Origin: Thermincola ferriacetica
GTDB taxonomy: Bacteria > Bacillota > Thermincolia > Thermincolales > Thermincolaceae
DNA: 64,000 bases
Assembly (NCBI RefSeq): GCF_001263415.1
Contig: NZ_LGTE01000005.1
Span: 62,001-126,000 of the forward strand
Reading direction: 5' to 3'
Numbering within the stretch: position 1 is the stretch's first letter; the number at the start of each line of letters is the position of its first letter. Shown here one piece after another: positions 18,775 through 26,712 of this stretch. The notes under the pieces were generated by a model. That model worked only from the letters and a program-made list of their open reading frames with translations. It searched no databases and was not told the DNA's origin. A program made the position numbers and the translations under genes.

Positions 18775-19815
18775 TCAATCCACTAATTTCAGGTACATAT
18801 ATCTTATGAGGCATTTTAATACCGCAGTAACCGGAACAGCCAGAAGCAGCCCCAATAGGCCGTACAGTTCCCCGCCGGCCATGAGAACAATAATGACTAC
18901 CAGCGGAGACAACCCCAAACTGTCTCCGATAATTTTGGGGGAAATTACAGAATTCTCTATTTGCTGGATAACCAATACCATAATTAACACTTTCAAAGCC
19001 ATTACCCTTGATTCTAATAAAGCCAGCATAAGAGCAGGCAAAGCCCCTATAAAAGGTCCGAAATATGGAACCAGATCGGCAATGCCCGCAAAAATGCCTA
19101 ATATAAAAGCATATTCGAGGCCTACCAGAGCATAGCCCACACCCGTAAGAAACCCTACTATGACACAAACCAGCAAATGCCCCCTGATGTATTTGCTGAA
19201 GATTTCGTTTATGTCCACCGTTAAGGCCTGCACGTCATTTCTCCATCCCGCCGGCAGCAAAGCGAGGAAATTTTTTTTAATGTTTCCCGAATCTTTGAGC
19301 AGGTAAAAAGCAAAGACCGGGGCGATAATAAGGCTGAAAAGGTGAGAAAATATGCCGACCACTCCTTCGGCAAGTTCCCCGGTCAGTGAGATAAGTTGAG
19401 CTTCCACCAGTTTTATCTTTTGGTCAAAAACCTTTTTTACCGGGTCCGGCAGAACAAAACGGGAATACCTGGCTTCCGCTTCGTGCACAATCGACTGTAC
19501 CTCCCCGGTAAAGTGCGGTACTGCCCGGGCAAAGGAAGTCAATTCATCCATGATGGCCGGAATCCCTACAGTAACCAGCCCGGTAATAAATACAAATACG
19601 AGGGCATATACCAACAGAATAGCTATCCCTCTGGGGAGGCGCCTACTTTCAAGCATGTTGACAAATGGGTTTAACAAATACGCAATTAATACGGCCAGGG
19701 CAAAGGGTATTATGATCCGCCGCACCCTGTATAATAGGTAACCCGTTAATACCGGAACTGTTATCAAGAAAATTAATCTGTAAATTTTTTTCCTGGTTAA
19801 CTGCAATCCCTTCAC
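18775..19815 (-). CDS. AI-2E family transporter (PerM/UPF0118)
   Basis: About 346 aa with seven or eight membrane segments: two near the N-terminus, then a soluble ~90-residue loop, then a C-terminal cluster. The family hallmark region is IFAGIADLVPYFGPFIGALPA, followed by PKIIGDSLGLSPLVVIIVLM. Members export small molecules or ions; substrates vary and none can be assigned. The GTG at 19815 has GGGGA 7 nt upstream; the ORF remains open to 19854. Confidence 0.88.
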   Translation of the reverse strand: MKGLQLTRKKIYRLIFLITVPVLTGYLLYRVRRIIIPFALAVLIAYLLNPFVNMLESRRLPRGIAILLVYALVFVFITGLVTVGIPAIMDELTSFARAVPHFTGEVQSIVHEAEARYSRFVLPDPVKKVFDQKIKLVEAQLISLTGELAEGVVGIFSHLFSLIIAPVFAFYLLKDSGNIKKNFLALLPAGWRNDVQALTVDINEIFSKYIRGHLLVCVIVGFLTGVGYALVGLEYAFILGIFAGIADLVPYFGPFIGALPALMLALLESRVMALKVLIMVLVIQQIENSVISPKIIGDSLGLSPLVVIIVLMAGGELYGLLGLLLAVPVTAVLKCLIRYMYLKLVD

Positions 19816-19863
19816 AGCCTTATCCCCGTTGAAAAGAGGTGAGGATAACCCCACCTCTAAGAT

Positions 19864-20040
19864 TTATTCCAAGAAATCTCTGAAAGTTTTTTTCATTCCT
19901 TTCATCGTCCTGCGGGCCTGTCGTTTAACAGTTCTGCCCTCAGCCAAGATATCTCTTTTCAGTTGGGGCGACATAAACATTCCCATGATCGCGCCTAAAA
20001 TTCCGCCGGCAAGTAAACCGTTGAAAAAGCCTTTCCGCAT
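19864..20040 (-). CDS. YtxH-like small membrane-associated protein
   Basis: 58 aa: MRKGFFNGLLAGGILGAIMG forms a glycine-rich hydrophobic segment, followed by a basic amphipathic tail (KRQARRTMKGMKKTFRDFLE). This matches the small YtxH/GvpP-like domain. ATG with GGGGGTG upstream. It lies 48 bp from the AI-2E transporter start on the same strand. Role unknown. Confidence 0.75.
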   Translation of the reverse strand: MRKGFFNGLLAGGILGAIMGMFMSPQLKRDILAEGRTVKRQARRTMKGMKKTFRDFLE

Positions 20041-20061
20041 CTTTTCACCCCCTTGAAATAC

Positions 20062-20232
20062 TTAACCTTCGAATTTGTCCTGGCCATAAGCAATTAAAGA
20101 CCCGTCTTCCGCAACTTCAAAAATGTTGAGTTCGTTTTTGTTTTGCCTGAACTCCACACAGCAATCCCAGCAATAATACTGATCCATGCCTACCTTGCCA
20201 ACTGCTTTGCTTCCACATACAGGACAGCCCAT
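20062..20232 (-). CDS. Small zinc-ribbon protein
   Basis: 56 aa. Two cysteine pairs (CPVCGSKAVG and YYCWDCC) form a probable zinc ribbon in the first half; the second half (FEVAEDGSLIAYGQDKF) is polar. AAAGGAGTG lies 9 nt before the ATG. It sits between the PRC-barrel gene and the YtxH-like gene on the same strand, probably in one operon. No function can be assigned. Confidence 0.75.
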   Translation of the reverse strand: MGCPVCGSKAVGKVGMDQYYCWDCCVEFRQNKNELNIFEVAEDGSLIAYGQDKFEG

Positions 20233-20253
20233 CCGGGTACACTCCTTTCGAGA

Positions 20254-20760
20254 CTAAATACTATTTTTTACATTAGTGCCGGCGGTGACGATCACCACAT
20301 CATCGGAAATAACCATATTATCAGGAACCGCCAAGACTTTTCTGCCCTTCAGGATATCGTCAATTACTCCGTTGGAAAGTTCGTAACCGGTAATCCTTCC
20401 CGCAGGGTTTATAATTATATCCTGAATGGTACCCATTATTTCCCCGGCGCCCGATATTAACTGACAACCCCTTATGTCTATTCTATCCTGATACATCTTG
20501 TTATAATCAGAATGGTATTTGGTATTATGAATTTTGCCGGCATCACTGACCATCACCATATCCCGCCCAATATAAAGGGCCTCTTCGTAGGGGAGAACTT
20601 TGGCTCCCCAGAACCAGCCGTTATCAGCTATCAAGAAGGCCATAACTTTATTTTCAATAGGACTGTATAAAATGTCTTTTACTTCACCCAGGTTTTTTCC
20701 CGAATTTAATTCAACTACAGAAAGTCCTATTAATTCACGGCCTTTTCTTAATTTTTCCAT
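20254..20760 (-). CDS. PRC-barrel domain protein
   Basis: 168 aa with two PRC-barrel repeats: residues ~4-75 (GLSVVELNSGKNLGEVKDI) and ~85-155 (GCQLISGAGEIMGTIQDI). PRC barrels occur in ribosome maturation, photosystem and sporulation proteins; no specific partner is visible. No signal peptide. The start codon overlaps the end of the upstream DUF4126-like gene, so the two are probably translationally coupled. Confidence 0.85.
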   Translation of the reverse strand: MEKLRKGRELIGLSVVELNSGKNLGEVKDILYSPIENKVMAFLIADNGWFWGAKVLPYEEALYIGRDMVMVSDAGKIHNTKYHSDYNKMYQDRIDIRGCQLISGAGEIMGTIQDIIINPAGRITGYELSNGVIDDILKGRKVLAVPDNMVISDDVVIVTAGTNVKNSI

Positions 20761-21317
20761 AATCGCAAGTTACGGACCCTCCTCTGGTCGGCCGGTACGT
20801 TTATCCGGCTTCTGAACAGCAGTAGGATTAACAATGTCCAAACAACATAAGCTATAAACGGGAAGATAATTAATAGCACAGTGGCCGCCAAAGCCAGCAG
20901 GTCCATAAATGTTTCGGTTTTTTGTGTATCGCCTACTTTGAGTACTGTTGGAATTACTTTCATAACTGCCAAATAAGAAACCAAGGCCACGGCTCCGCCA
21001 AAAAGAAAACCGATAAACAGGGAAAACAAATTGACAAGACCCGCAAAAACTATTGCGCCGGCCAACACTCTGATAACAACTTTTATCCCTTCATAGCCAA
21101 CAGCGCCTTCAGAAAACATGGCAGCATAAAAGTCCAAGATTAATGCCGTGACCGCCAATAATAAGATAAACCAACTGCCTAAAAAACTTATAGGTTCTCT
21201 CAAAAATACCTTATCGGTATAACGAGTCAGCAGGCCCAAAAACAACAGCGGGTACCTGGCTCGAATACCAGCCGCACCGGCCAATCCCAGCCCCATAGCC
21301 AATTCAGCCAATACTCC
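20748..21317 (-). CDS. DUF4126-like integral membrane protein
   Basis: About 189 aa with five or six predicted transmembrane helices. The N-terminal AELAMGLGLAGAAGIRARYPL resembles the DUF4126 family. The frame stays open to 21392, but the first 25 codons run through the mnmA terminator (21368-21397), so the ATG at 21317 (GGTGG about 9 nt upstream) is preferred. Its 3' end overlaps the PRC-barrel gene by 13 bp. Role unknown. Confidence 0.7.
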   Translation of the reverse strand, partial: GVLAELAMGLGLAGAAGIRARYPLLFLGLLTRYTDKVFLREPISFLGSWFILLLAVTALILDFYAAMFSEGAVGYEGIKVVIRVLAGAIVFAGLVNLFSLFIGFLFGGAVALVSYLAVMKVIPTVLKVGDTQKTETFMDLLALAATVLLIIFPFIAYVVWTLLILLLFRSRINVPADQRRVRNLRLWKN

Positions 21318-21367
21318 CATAATGTTCTGCCACCATCCTTCAGTGTTAGTATGGCCCTGTAGAAAAC

Positions 21368-21397
21368 AAAACATGCGCTTATAAAAGCGCATGTTTT
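21368..21397 (-). terminator. Terminator of the iscR-nifS-nifU-mnmA operon
   Basis: Perfect 13-bp stem AAAACATGCGCTT/AAGCGCATGTTTT, 4-nt loop, followed on the minus strand by a T-rich tract; starts 8 nt after the mnmA stop. Confidence 0.85.
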
Positions 21398-21404
21398 TGG
21401 CACC

Positions 21405-22481
21405 CTAGCTGATTCGCTGCTTGATGGTGCCACCGCCGACAACGTAGTCATCCTTATAAAAAACGGCTGCCTGACCCGGTGTCACGGCCCGTTGGGGTTT
21501 TTCAAATTCTACCCTCACCCCATCGTCGTGAGGATAAATTATGGCTTTGGCCGGCTGGGCGCTGTACCGTATTTTCACCTCTACTTCCATGGGGTCCTTC
21601 AATTCTGGAATATAAATAAAGTTATTGTCCGTTGAGATTAATCCCCGGGCGAAGACATCCTCATTACTGCCCAAAATTACCGCATTGCGTTCGGGGTCAA
21701 TATCTACCACGTACATGGGCTTCCCCAGGGCAATGCCCAATCCCTTGCGCTGTCCTATTGTATAAAAAGGAATGCCCTCATGCCGGCCCAGTACGTTACC
21801 TTCCAGGTCCAAAAAGGGTCCGGGTTTAATTTCCTGGTCAACGTTTTCTTCCAGGAACCGGCGGTAGTTGTTATCAGTAACGAAACATATCTCCTGACTA
21901 TCAGGTTTATTGGCAACTCTAAGACCTAATTTAGCCGCCATCTCCCTGGCCTCGGCTTTTGTATAATTTCCCAAAGGCATAAGGGTATGTTTCAACTGGT
22001 ACTGGGTGAGGTTATACAAGGCATAGGTCTGGTCTTTACCTCTGTCCAGGGCACGCCTCATCAGATAACGGCGCCGGGCCTCATCATAAGATAGCCGGGC
22101 GTAATGCCCCGTAGCAATGTACTCGGCGCCCAAAGCAAGAGCCTTTTGTAACAAGGCTTCAAATTTGACTTTACGGTTGCAGACAATGCAGGGATTAGGC
22201 GTTCTCCCCGCCATGTACTCAGCACAGAAATCGGCAATCACCGTTTTCCGGAACAGATCCCGGAAATTCATCACATAATAGGGAATTCCCAAAGTGTCGG
22301 CTACCCTGCGGGCATCTTCAACAGCCGCCAGGGAACAGCAGCCGCCCTCGGCCTGTTCTTCAGCAGGCCAGATCTGCATGGTGACACCGATGACATCATA
22401 ACCCTGTTCCTGTAAAAGAGCAGCGGCGAGAGAACTGTCAACACCGCCGCTCATAGCTACAACCACTTTGCTTTTTGGCAT
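21405..22481 (-). CDS. mnmA: tRNA-specific 2-thiouridylase MnmA
   Basis: About 358 aa. The PP-loop SGGVDSS near residue 10 binds ATP; the conserved active Cys lies in [12 protein letters not shown] and the second in [20 protein letters not shown] is the family block before the C-terminal beta-barrel. It installs sulfur at U34 of Lys/Glu/Gln tRNAs, using persulfide from a cysteine desulfurase such as the NifS encoded two genes upstream. The ATG at 22481 is preceded by AGGAGG (short 4-nt spacing); the GTG at 22496 precedes that site. Confidence 0.95.
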   Translation of the reverse strand: MPKSKVVVAMSGGVDSSLAAALLQEQGYDVIGVTMQIWPAEEQAEGGCCSLAAVEDARRVADTLGIPYYVMNFRDLFRKTVIADFCAEYMAGRTPNPCIVCNRKVKFEALLQKALALGAEYIATGHYARLSYDEARRRYLMRRALDRGKDQTYALYNLTQYQLKHTLMPLGNYTKAEAREMAAKLGLRVANKPDSQEICFVTDNNYRRFLEENVDQEIKPGPFLDLEGNVLGRHEGIPFYTIGQRKGLGIALGKPMYVVDIDPERNAVILGSNEDVFARGLISTDNNFIYIPELKDPMEVEVKIRYSAQPAKAIIYPHDDGVRVEFEKPQRAVTPGQAAVFYKDDYVVGGGTIKQRIS

Positions 22482-22492
22482 AATACCTCCTG

Positions 22493-22870
22493 TCACTGGC
22501 CACCGGCCGCTTTGTTCTTATAATCTTCAATTGCCTTATGTAGGGCGTCAGCCGCCAGGTTAGAACAGTGCATTTTTTGCGGCGGTAACCCGCCCAAAGC
22601 TTCGGCCACCGCTTTATTGGTAATTTCCAGCGCTTCATCAATGGTTTTACCTTTAACCATTTCCGTTACCATGCTACTGGTGGCGATGGCCGCGCCACAG
22701 CCGAAAGTCTTGAATTTTATATCCTTGATTATGTTGTCCTCTACTTTTATAGAGATGCGCATAATATCGCCACAGGTAGGGTTGCCGACCTCGCCAATTC
22801 CGCTGGCCTCTTCAATTTCTCCCACGTTCCGGGGATTGGTAAAATGGTCCATTACTTTTTCATTATACAT
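22493..22870 (-). CDS. nifU: Iron-sulfur cluster scaffold NifU/IscU-like
   Basis: 125 aa IscU-type scaffold with the three cluster-binding cysteines: [20 protein letters not shown] and KMHCSNLA. It builds clusters from NifS sulfur. Start ATG at 22870: AAGGAGTG lies upstream and [18 protein letters not shown] is the canonical N-terminus; the longer frame reads into nifS. It overlaps the nifS stop by 8 bp, indicating coupling. Confidence 0.95.
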   Translation of the reverse strand: MYNEKVMDHFTNPRNVGEIEEASGIGEVGNPTCGDIMRISIKVEDNIIKDIKFKTFGCGAAIATSSMVTEMVKGKTIDEALEITNKAVAEALGGLPPQKMHCSNLAADALHKAIEDYKNKAAGGQ

Positions 22871-24047
22871 TCGGACAACACTCCTTTTTCTTTTGGTATA
22901 AAGGAGACATGGCCCTGAGACGGTCCACAATCTCTGGCAAAACCTCCAAAACGTAATCTATCTGTTCCTCCGTATTATCTTTCCCAAGGGTCATCCGTAC
23001 CGACCCATGAGCTATTTCATGGGGCAGTCCTATGGCCAGCAAGACATGCGAAGGGTCAAGAGAACCGGAAGTGCAGGCCGAACCACTGGAAGCGGCTATT
23101 CCTTTCATATCCAGGCTTAAAAGCAGAGATTCGCCTTCAACAAATTCAAAACTCATATTAACATTGTTCGGCAAACGTTTGGTCGGGTGGCCGTTGAGCC
23201 TGACGTGCTCTACCCGCTCCATAATGCCTTTGATGAGCTTGTCTCGCAGTCTGGTCTGGTAAGGGATCTGCTCATCCAGGGAATTTACGGCTTTTTCCAT
23301 AGCCAGGGCAAACCCGACAATCCCCGGAACATTTACTGTGCCCGGGCGCTTGTTACGCTCCTGGGAACCGCCAAAGGTAATCGGTAAAACCCTGGCGCCT
23401 TTGCGCATATACAAACAGCCAACCCCCTTGGGTCCATAGAACTTGTGGGCAGAGACGGAAAGCATATCCAAATTTAATTCATCAACATTAACGGGTATTT
23501 TACCTACTGTCTGTACGGTATCGGAGTGAAACAATATTCCCCTTTCCCTGGCTAACGCCCCGATTTCCTTAATAGGTTGAATGGTACCGATTTCATTATT
23601 GGCATGCATGATAGTAATCAAAATTGTCTCATCGGTGATGGCCTTTTCCACGTCAGCGACATTTACCAACCCGTGTTCATCCACGGGAATATAGGTTACC
23701 TTAAATCCTTCTTTTTCCAGTGATTTGCAGGTATCCAATACGGCGTGATGTTCTATGGTTGAAGTTATGATATGGTTACCCTTTTTCCTGTTGGCATAGG
23801 CCGCGCCTCTGATAGCCAAGTTGTCAGCTTCCGTACCGCCGCTGGTAAATATTATCTCGCTGGGTTCGGCCCCAATACACCTAGCAACTCGTTCCCGGGC
23901 ATCTTCCAGGTGTTTCTTTGCTTCCCGCCCAAAGGAATGGACGCTCGCCGGGTTGCCAAAATGATTAACCATAAAATCACACATCACTTTGGCCACTTCG
24001 GGGTCAGTTTGTGTTGTTGCACTGTGGTCAAGGTAAATCTTTTCCAA
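22863..24047 (-). CDS. nifS: Cysteine desulfurase NifS/IscS
   Basis: About 394 aa PLP enzyme. N-terminal YLDHSATTQTDPEV, PLP lysine in SVSAHKFYGPKGVGCLY, and an active-site loop with Cys in SSGSACTSGSLDPSHV. It delivers sulfur to NifU, MnmA and others. A TTG start at 24047 has AGGAGGAG 9 nt upstream; the TTG at 24056 abuts that site. Second gene of iscR-nifS-nifU-mnmA. Confidence 0.95.
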   Translation of the reverse strand: MEKIYLDHSATTQTDPEVAKVMCDFMVNHFGNPASVHSFGREAKKHLEDARERVARCIGAEPSEIIFTSGGTEADNLAIRGAAYANRKKGNHIITSTIEHHAVLDTCKSLEKEGFKVTYIPVDEHGLVNVADVEKAITDETILITIMHANNEIGTIQPIKEIGALARERGILFHSDTVQTVGKIPVNVDELNLDMLSVSAHKFYGPKGVGCLYMRKGARVLPITFGGSQERNKRPGTVNVPGIVGFALAMEKAVNSLDEQIPYQTRLRDKLIKGIMERVEHVRLNGHPTKRLPNNVNMSFEFVEGESLLLSLDMKGIAASSGSACTSGSLDPSHVLLAIGLPHEIAHGSVRMTLGKDNTEEQIDYVLEVLPEIVDRLRAMSPLYQKKKECCPNV

Positions 24048-24065
24048 CGTAGTCAACTCCTCCTA

Positions 24066-24086
24066 TAATATTGGGTCTCATACTTT
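24066..24086. repeat. Third copy of the TTGGG-n-TCATACTT motif
   Basis: ATAATATTGGGTCTCATACT lies in the short iscR-nifS spacer and resembles the two tandem copies at 12537-12577. Confidence 0.35.
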
Positions 24087-24534
24087 AAATATAATACATG
24101 TAACCCTGAGCCATTTGGGCTTCTTCTGCATCCTTTAGCATATCTGCCAATGTGATTGAATCCAACACTTCCTCAATACTTTTTTTTACCTTTTCCCAAA
24201 CACTTTTCGTCACACAAAAATCAAATTTCAGGCAGTGTTCCGGGTCATCCTGGCTAACACACTCCACAGGAGCTATAGGTCCTTCCAAAACCCTGATTAT
24301 GTCTCCAACTTTAATATCTCTGGGCTCCCTGGCCAAAATGTAGCCGCCCTGCGCACCCCTTACACTTTTTACCAAACCGGCCTTACGTAAAACGGCAATC
24401 AACTGCTCCAAATAAGGCTCCGAAAGCCCCTGTCTTTCGGCAATGCTTTTCAGGGAAACGGGGCCTTCACCGAAATGTTGCGCCAGGTCAAACATTGCTT
24501 GCACCCCATAGTGCCCTTTAGTAGAAACTTTCAA
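24085..24534 (-). CDS. iscR: Rrf2/IscR family regulator
   Basis: 149 aa. N-terminal winged helix (MKVSTKGHYGVQAMFDLAQH), the family recognition block (LSEPYLEQLIAVLRKAGLVKSVRG) and three cysteines near residues 93-108 (CVSQDDPEHCLKFDFC) spaced like the IscR [2Fe-2S] ligands. It probably senses cluster status and represses its own operon. It is first in the operon with GGGGGAGAGG before the ATG; a palindrome at 24563-24579 in its leader is a candidate operator. CymR is the alternative, but CymR lacks these cysteines. Confidence 0.88.
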   Translation of the reverse strand: MKVSTKGHYGVQAMFDLAQHFGEGPVSLKSIAERQGLSEPYLEQLIAVLRKAGLVKSVRGAQGGYILAREPRDIKVGDIIRVLEGPIAPVECVSQDDPEHCLKFDFCVTKSVWEKVKKSIEEVLDSITLADMLKDAEEAQMAQGYMYYI

Positions 24535-24562
24535 GGCCTCTCCCCCTTTTAATCGTTTAATT

Positions 24563-24579
24563 CCTAGTGTTGCACTCGG
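24563..24579. promoter_or_regulatory. Candidate IscR/Rrf2 operator
   Basis: Inverted repeat CCTAGTG-TTG-CACTCGG (6 of 7 arm pairs complementary) between the predicted start site (~24588) and the iscR start codon. Its position just after the promoter suits autorepression. Confidence 0.5.
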
Positions 24580-24595
24580 TTATGGTTTTAGCAAT

Positions 24596-24624
24596 ATATT
24601 AGCATACAGTTATTTTCTGGTCAA
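24596..24624 (-). promoter_or_regulatory. Promoter of the iscR operon
   Basis: -35 TTGACC (24619-24624), 17-bp spacer, -10 TAATAT (24596-24601) on the minus strand. Confidence 0.75.
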
Positions 24625-24752
24625 GAAAAATTCCAACTAAAATACTAAGATTTTTTATAATTGTTCAATCTTATTTTGGTCATCTACGCTTTTTCTTATC
24701 CAAAGACATCGTCAAGATGTCTCATGCTGTTGACAGTCGTTAGGATAAATCT

Positions 24753-24791
24753 GGGGAGGTTAAATGTTGTCCAAAACCATTTAACCTCCCC
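24753..24791 (-). terminator. Long hairpin after the DUF1540 gene
   Basis: Perfect 14-bp stem (24753-24766/24778-24791, GGGGAGGTTAAATG and its complement), 11-nt loop. It lies downstream of the DUF1540 gene on the minus strand and upstream of the iscR promoter. No strong T-tract follows, so termination is likely but not certain. Confidence 0.5.
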
Positions 24792-24842
24792 TGTTTCTAC
24801 AAACTTCTTTGCCATTAATCGGCGGAGATCAGCAAAATGCCT

Positions 24843-25097
24843 TTAACTTTGTTTATAAATGCCGTCCAGCCGTTCGTCACCGGAACCCTTTCTGACAAAG
24901 GTTTTACAACAGGTCTCCATACAATTGCCCGTTGGCGTCTGGTCCAAATTTACGGCCTGGGTGGCATCAACCCTGTCTGGCGTTGCAGCAGCAAAGGCAT
25001 CGGAAACCACCACTATCTCACTGGCATCGCACTTGTTCCCTGAAGCCCAGTAATGGCAAGTATTCACAGTACAGTGAATATGCTGTTGTTGTGGCAT
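24843..25097 (-). CDS. DUF1540 domain protein
   Basis: 84 aa. The DUF1540 pattern is visible: C-x4-C-x2-W (HCTVNTCHYW), NKCDASEIVV, and a C-terminal C-x3-CC-x-TF block (GNCMETCCKTFVRK). Probably a small metal-binding protein found in spore formers. AGGAGGTG lies before the ATG. It starts 26 bp after the rarA stop on the same strand, so co-transcription is likely. Confidence 0.82.
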   Translation of the reverse strand: MPQQQHIHCTVNTCHYWASGNKCDASEIVVVSDAFAAATPDRVDATQAVNLDQTPTGNCMETCCKTFVRKGSGDERLDGIYKQS

Positions 25098-25122
25098 CTG
25101 TCATCACCTCCTGAAAAGTAGG

Positions 25123-26460
25123 TTACCCCTTTTCAGGGTGAGTGATGCCTCCTTTTAATCTCCAAAGCCTTCCTTTTATTTCTACCTCCAGCCCCTGGTC
25201 TGACGGATGGTAATATTGCCTGCCCACCAGGTTATCGGGCATGTACTGCTGGTCAACATAATGTCCGGGATAATCATGAGGATACAAATATCCCTTGTGC
25301 CCCAATTCCCTGGCGCCTTTATAATGGGTATCCCTTAAGTGCGGCGGCACCTCCCCGGCCCGTTCTTTTTCCGCATCAGCCAAAGCTTTGTCAACGGCGC
25401 ATATAACGCTGTTGGACTTGGGGGCGGTAGCCAGGTAGATGATACACTGGGCTATCGGAATCCTTGCTTCCGGCATACCCACAGTTTCCAAAGCATTCCA
25501 GGCCGCATGAGCCATCAGCATAGCCTGCGGATCGGCCATGCCGATATCCTCCGAGGCATGTACAATCAGCCTGCGCACAATAAAACGCTGGTCTTCGCCG
25601 GCATGAGTCATCCTGGCATACCAGTACAAAGCGGCATCGGGGTCAGAACCCCGGATACTTTTGATAAAAGCCGAAATAACATCGTAATGATAATCGCCCG
25701 ATTTATCATAAAGTACCGCCCGTTTCTGGATAGATTCTTCCGCCACTTCCAGAGTAATTTTGCGCACGCCCTTTTCATCGGGAGCCGTAGTCAATACGGC
25801 CAGTTCCAGGGCATTTAATGCTGTCCGCGCATCACCGGAGGAAATGTCTACCAAGTGTTCCAGGGCTTCTTCCGTCAGATCAACTTTGTAATTGCCTAAA
25901 CCTGCTTCTTTATCCTGCAAGGCTCGCCAAAGCAATTTACGAATATCATCATTGGACAGGCTTTCAAATTTAAATATCCTGGAGCGGGAACGCAGAGGCG
26001 CGTTAACTTCAAAGTAAGGGTTTTCTGTAGTGGCACCTATCAAAATAATAGTCCCGTCCTCCACATAAGGGAGCAAAGCATCCTGCTGTGATTTATTGAA
26101 ACGGTGTATCTCATCAATAAAAAGGATAGTTCTTTGACCGTACATGCCCAATCGTTCTTTGGCATTTTGAATAACTTCCCTTAATTCGGCTACGCCGGAA
26201 GTTACGGCATTTACCTGGACAAAAAAGGCCTTGGTTGTATTGGCAATGACTTTCGCCAGCGTAGTTTTTCCCGTTCCCGGCGGCCCGTAAAAAATCACCG
26301 AACTCAACTGGTCCGCCTCGATTGCTCGGCGCAAAAGCTTGCCGGGACCAACTATCTGTTCCTGTCCCACAAACTCATCCAAAGTACGGGGCCGCATACG
26401 CACGGCCAAAGGGGCTTCTTTTTTTAACTGATTCTGCCGGTTTAATTCGAAAAGGTCCAT
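25123..26460 (-). CDS. rarA: Replication-associated recombination protein RarA (MgsA)
   Basis: 445 aa AAA+ ATPase. MRPRTLDEFVGQEQIVGPGK, Walker A GPPGTGKTT, Walker B ILFIDEIHRF, sensor 1 IGATTENPYFEV, then the MgsA C-terminal tetramerisation domain (RLIVHASEDIGMADPQAM). It acts at stalled replication forks. The ATG at 26460 gives the family-typical MDLFELN start with GGTGAT upstream; the frame stays open to 26568. Confidence 0.93.
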   Translation of the reverse strand: MDLFELNRQNQLKKEAPLAVRMRPRTLDEFVGQEQIVGPGKLLRRAIEADQLSSVIFYGPPGTGKTTLAKVIANTTKAFFVQVNAVTSGVAELREVIQNAKERLGMYGQRTILFIDEIHRFNKSQQDALLPYVEDGTIILIGATTENPYFEVNAPLRSRSRIFKFESLSNDDIRKLLWRALQDKEAGLGNYKVDLTEEALEHLVDISSGDARTALNALELAVLTTAPDEKGVRKITLEVAEESIQKRAVLYDKSGDYHYDVISAFIKSIRGSDPDAALYWYARMTHAGEDQRFIVRRLIVHASEDIGMADPQAMLMAHAAWNALETVGMPEARIPIAQCIIYLATAPKSNSVICAVDKALADAEKERAGEVPPHLRDTHYKGARELGHKGYLYPHDYPGHYVDQQYMPDNLVGRQYYHPSDQGLEVEIKGRLWRLKGGITHPEKG

Positions 26461-26712
26461 CTGTATCACCACTGTCAGTATTATTTGTCCCTTAATTTTT
26501 AAGTATCTACTTTTTTCGCTGCCGCAAACCAAAACCCTGCTAAATTTTTCATGGTCTAAATCATGCAATTTGGAAGGATTTACAATTTAAATGCAGAAAT
26601 GTCAAAATATATAGACATATTACAATTAACTACCGGCCTATGAGGAGGTGACAAATTTATAAGGCCGCCACTTTTGTCTATTGCCAAAATCAATTGAGGG
26701 AAGGGATCTTTC

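Noticed and set aside
21318-21392. N-terminal extension of the DUF4126-like protein
   Set aside because: These 25 codons encode the mnmA terminator hairpin, and the downstream ATG fits the family start better.
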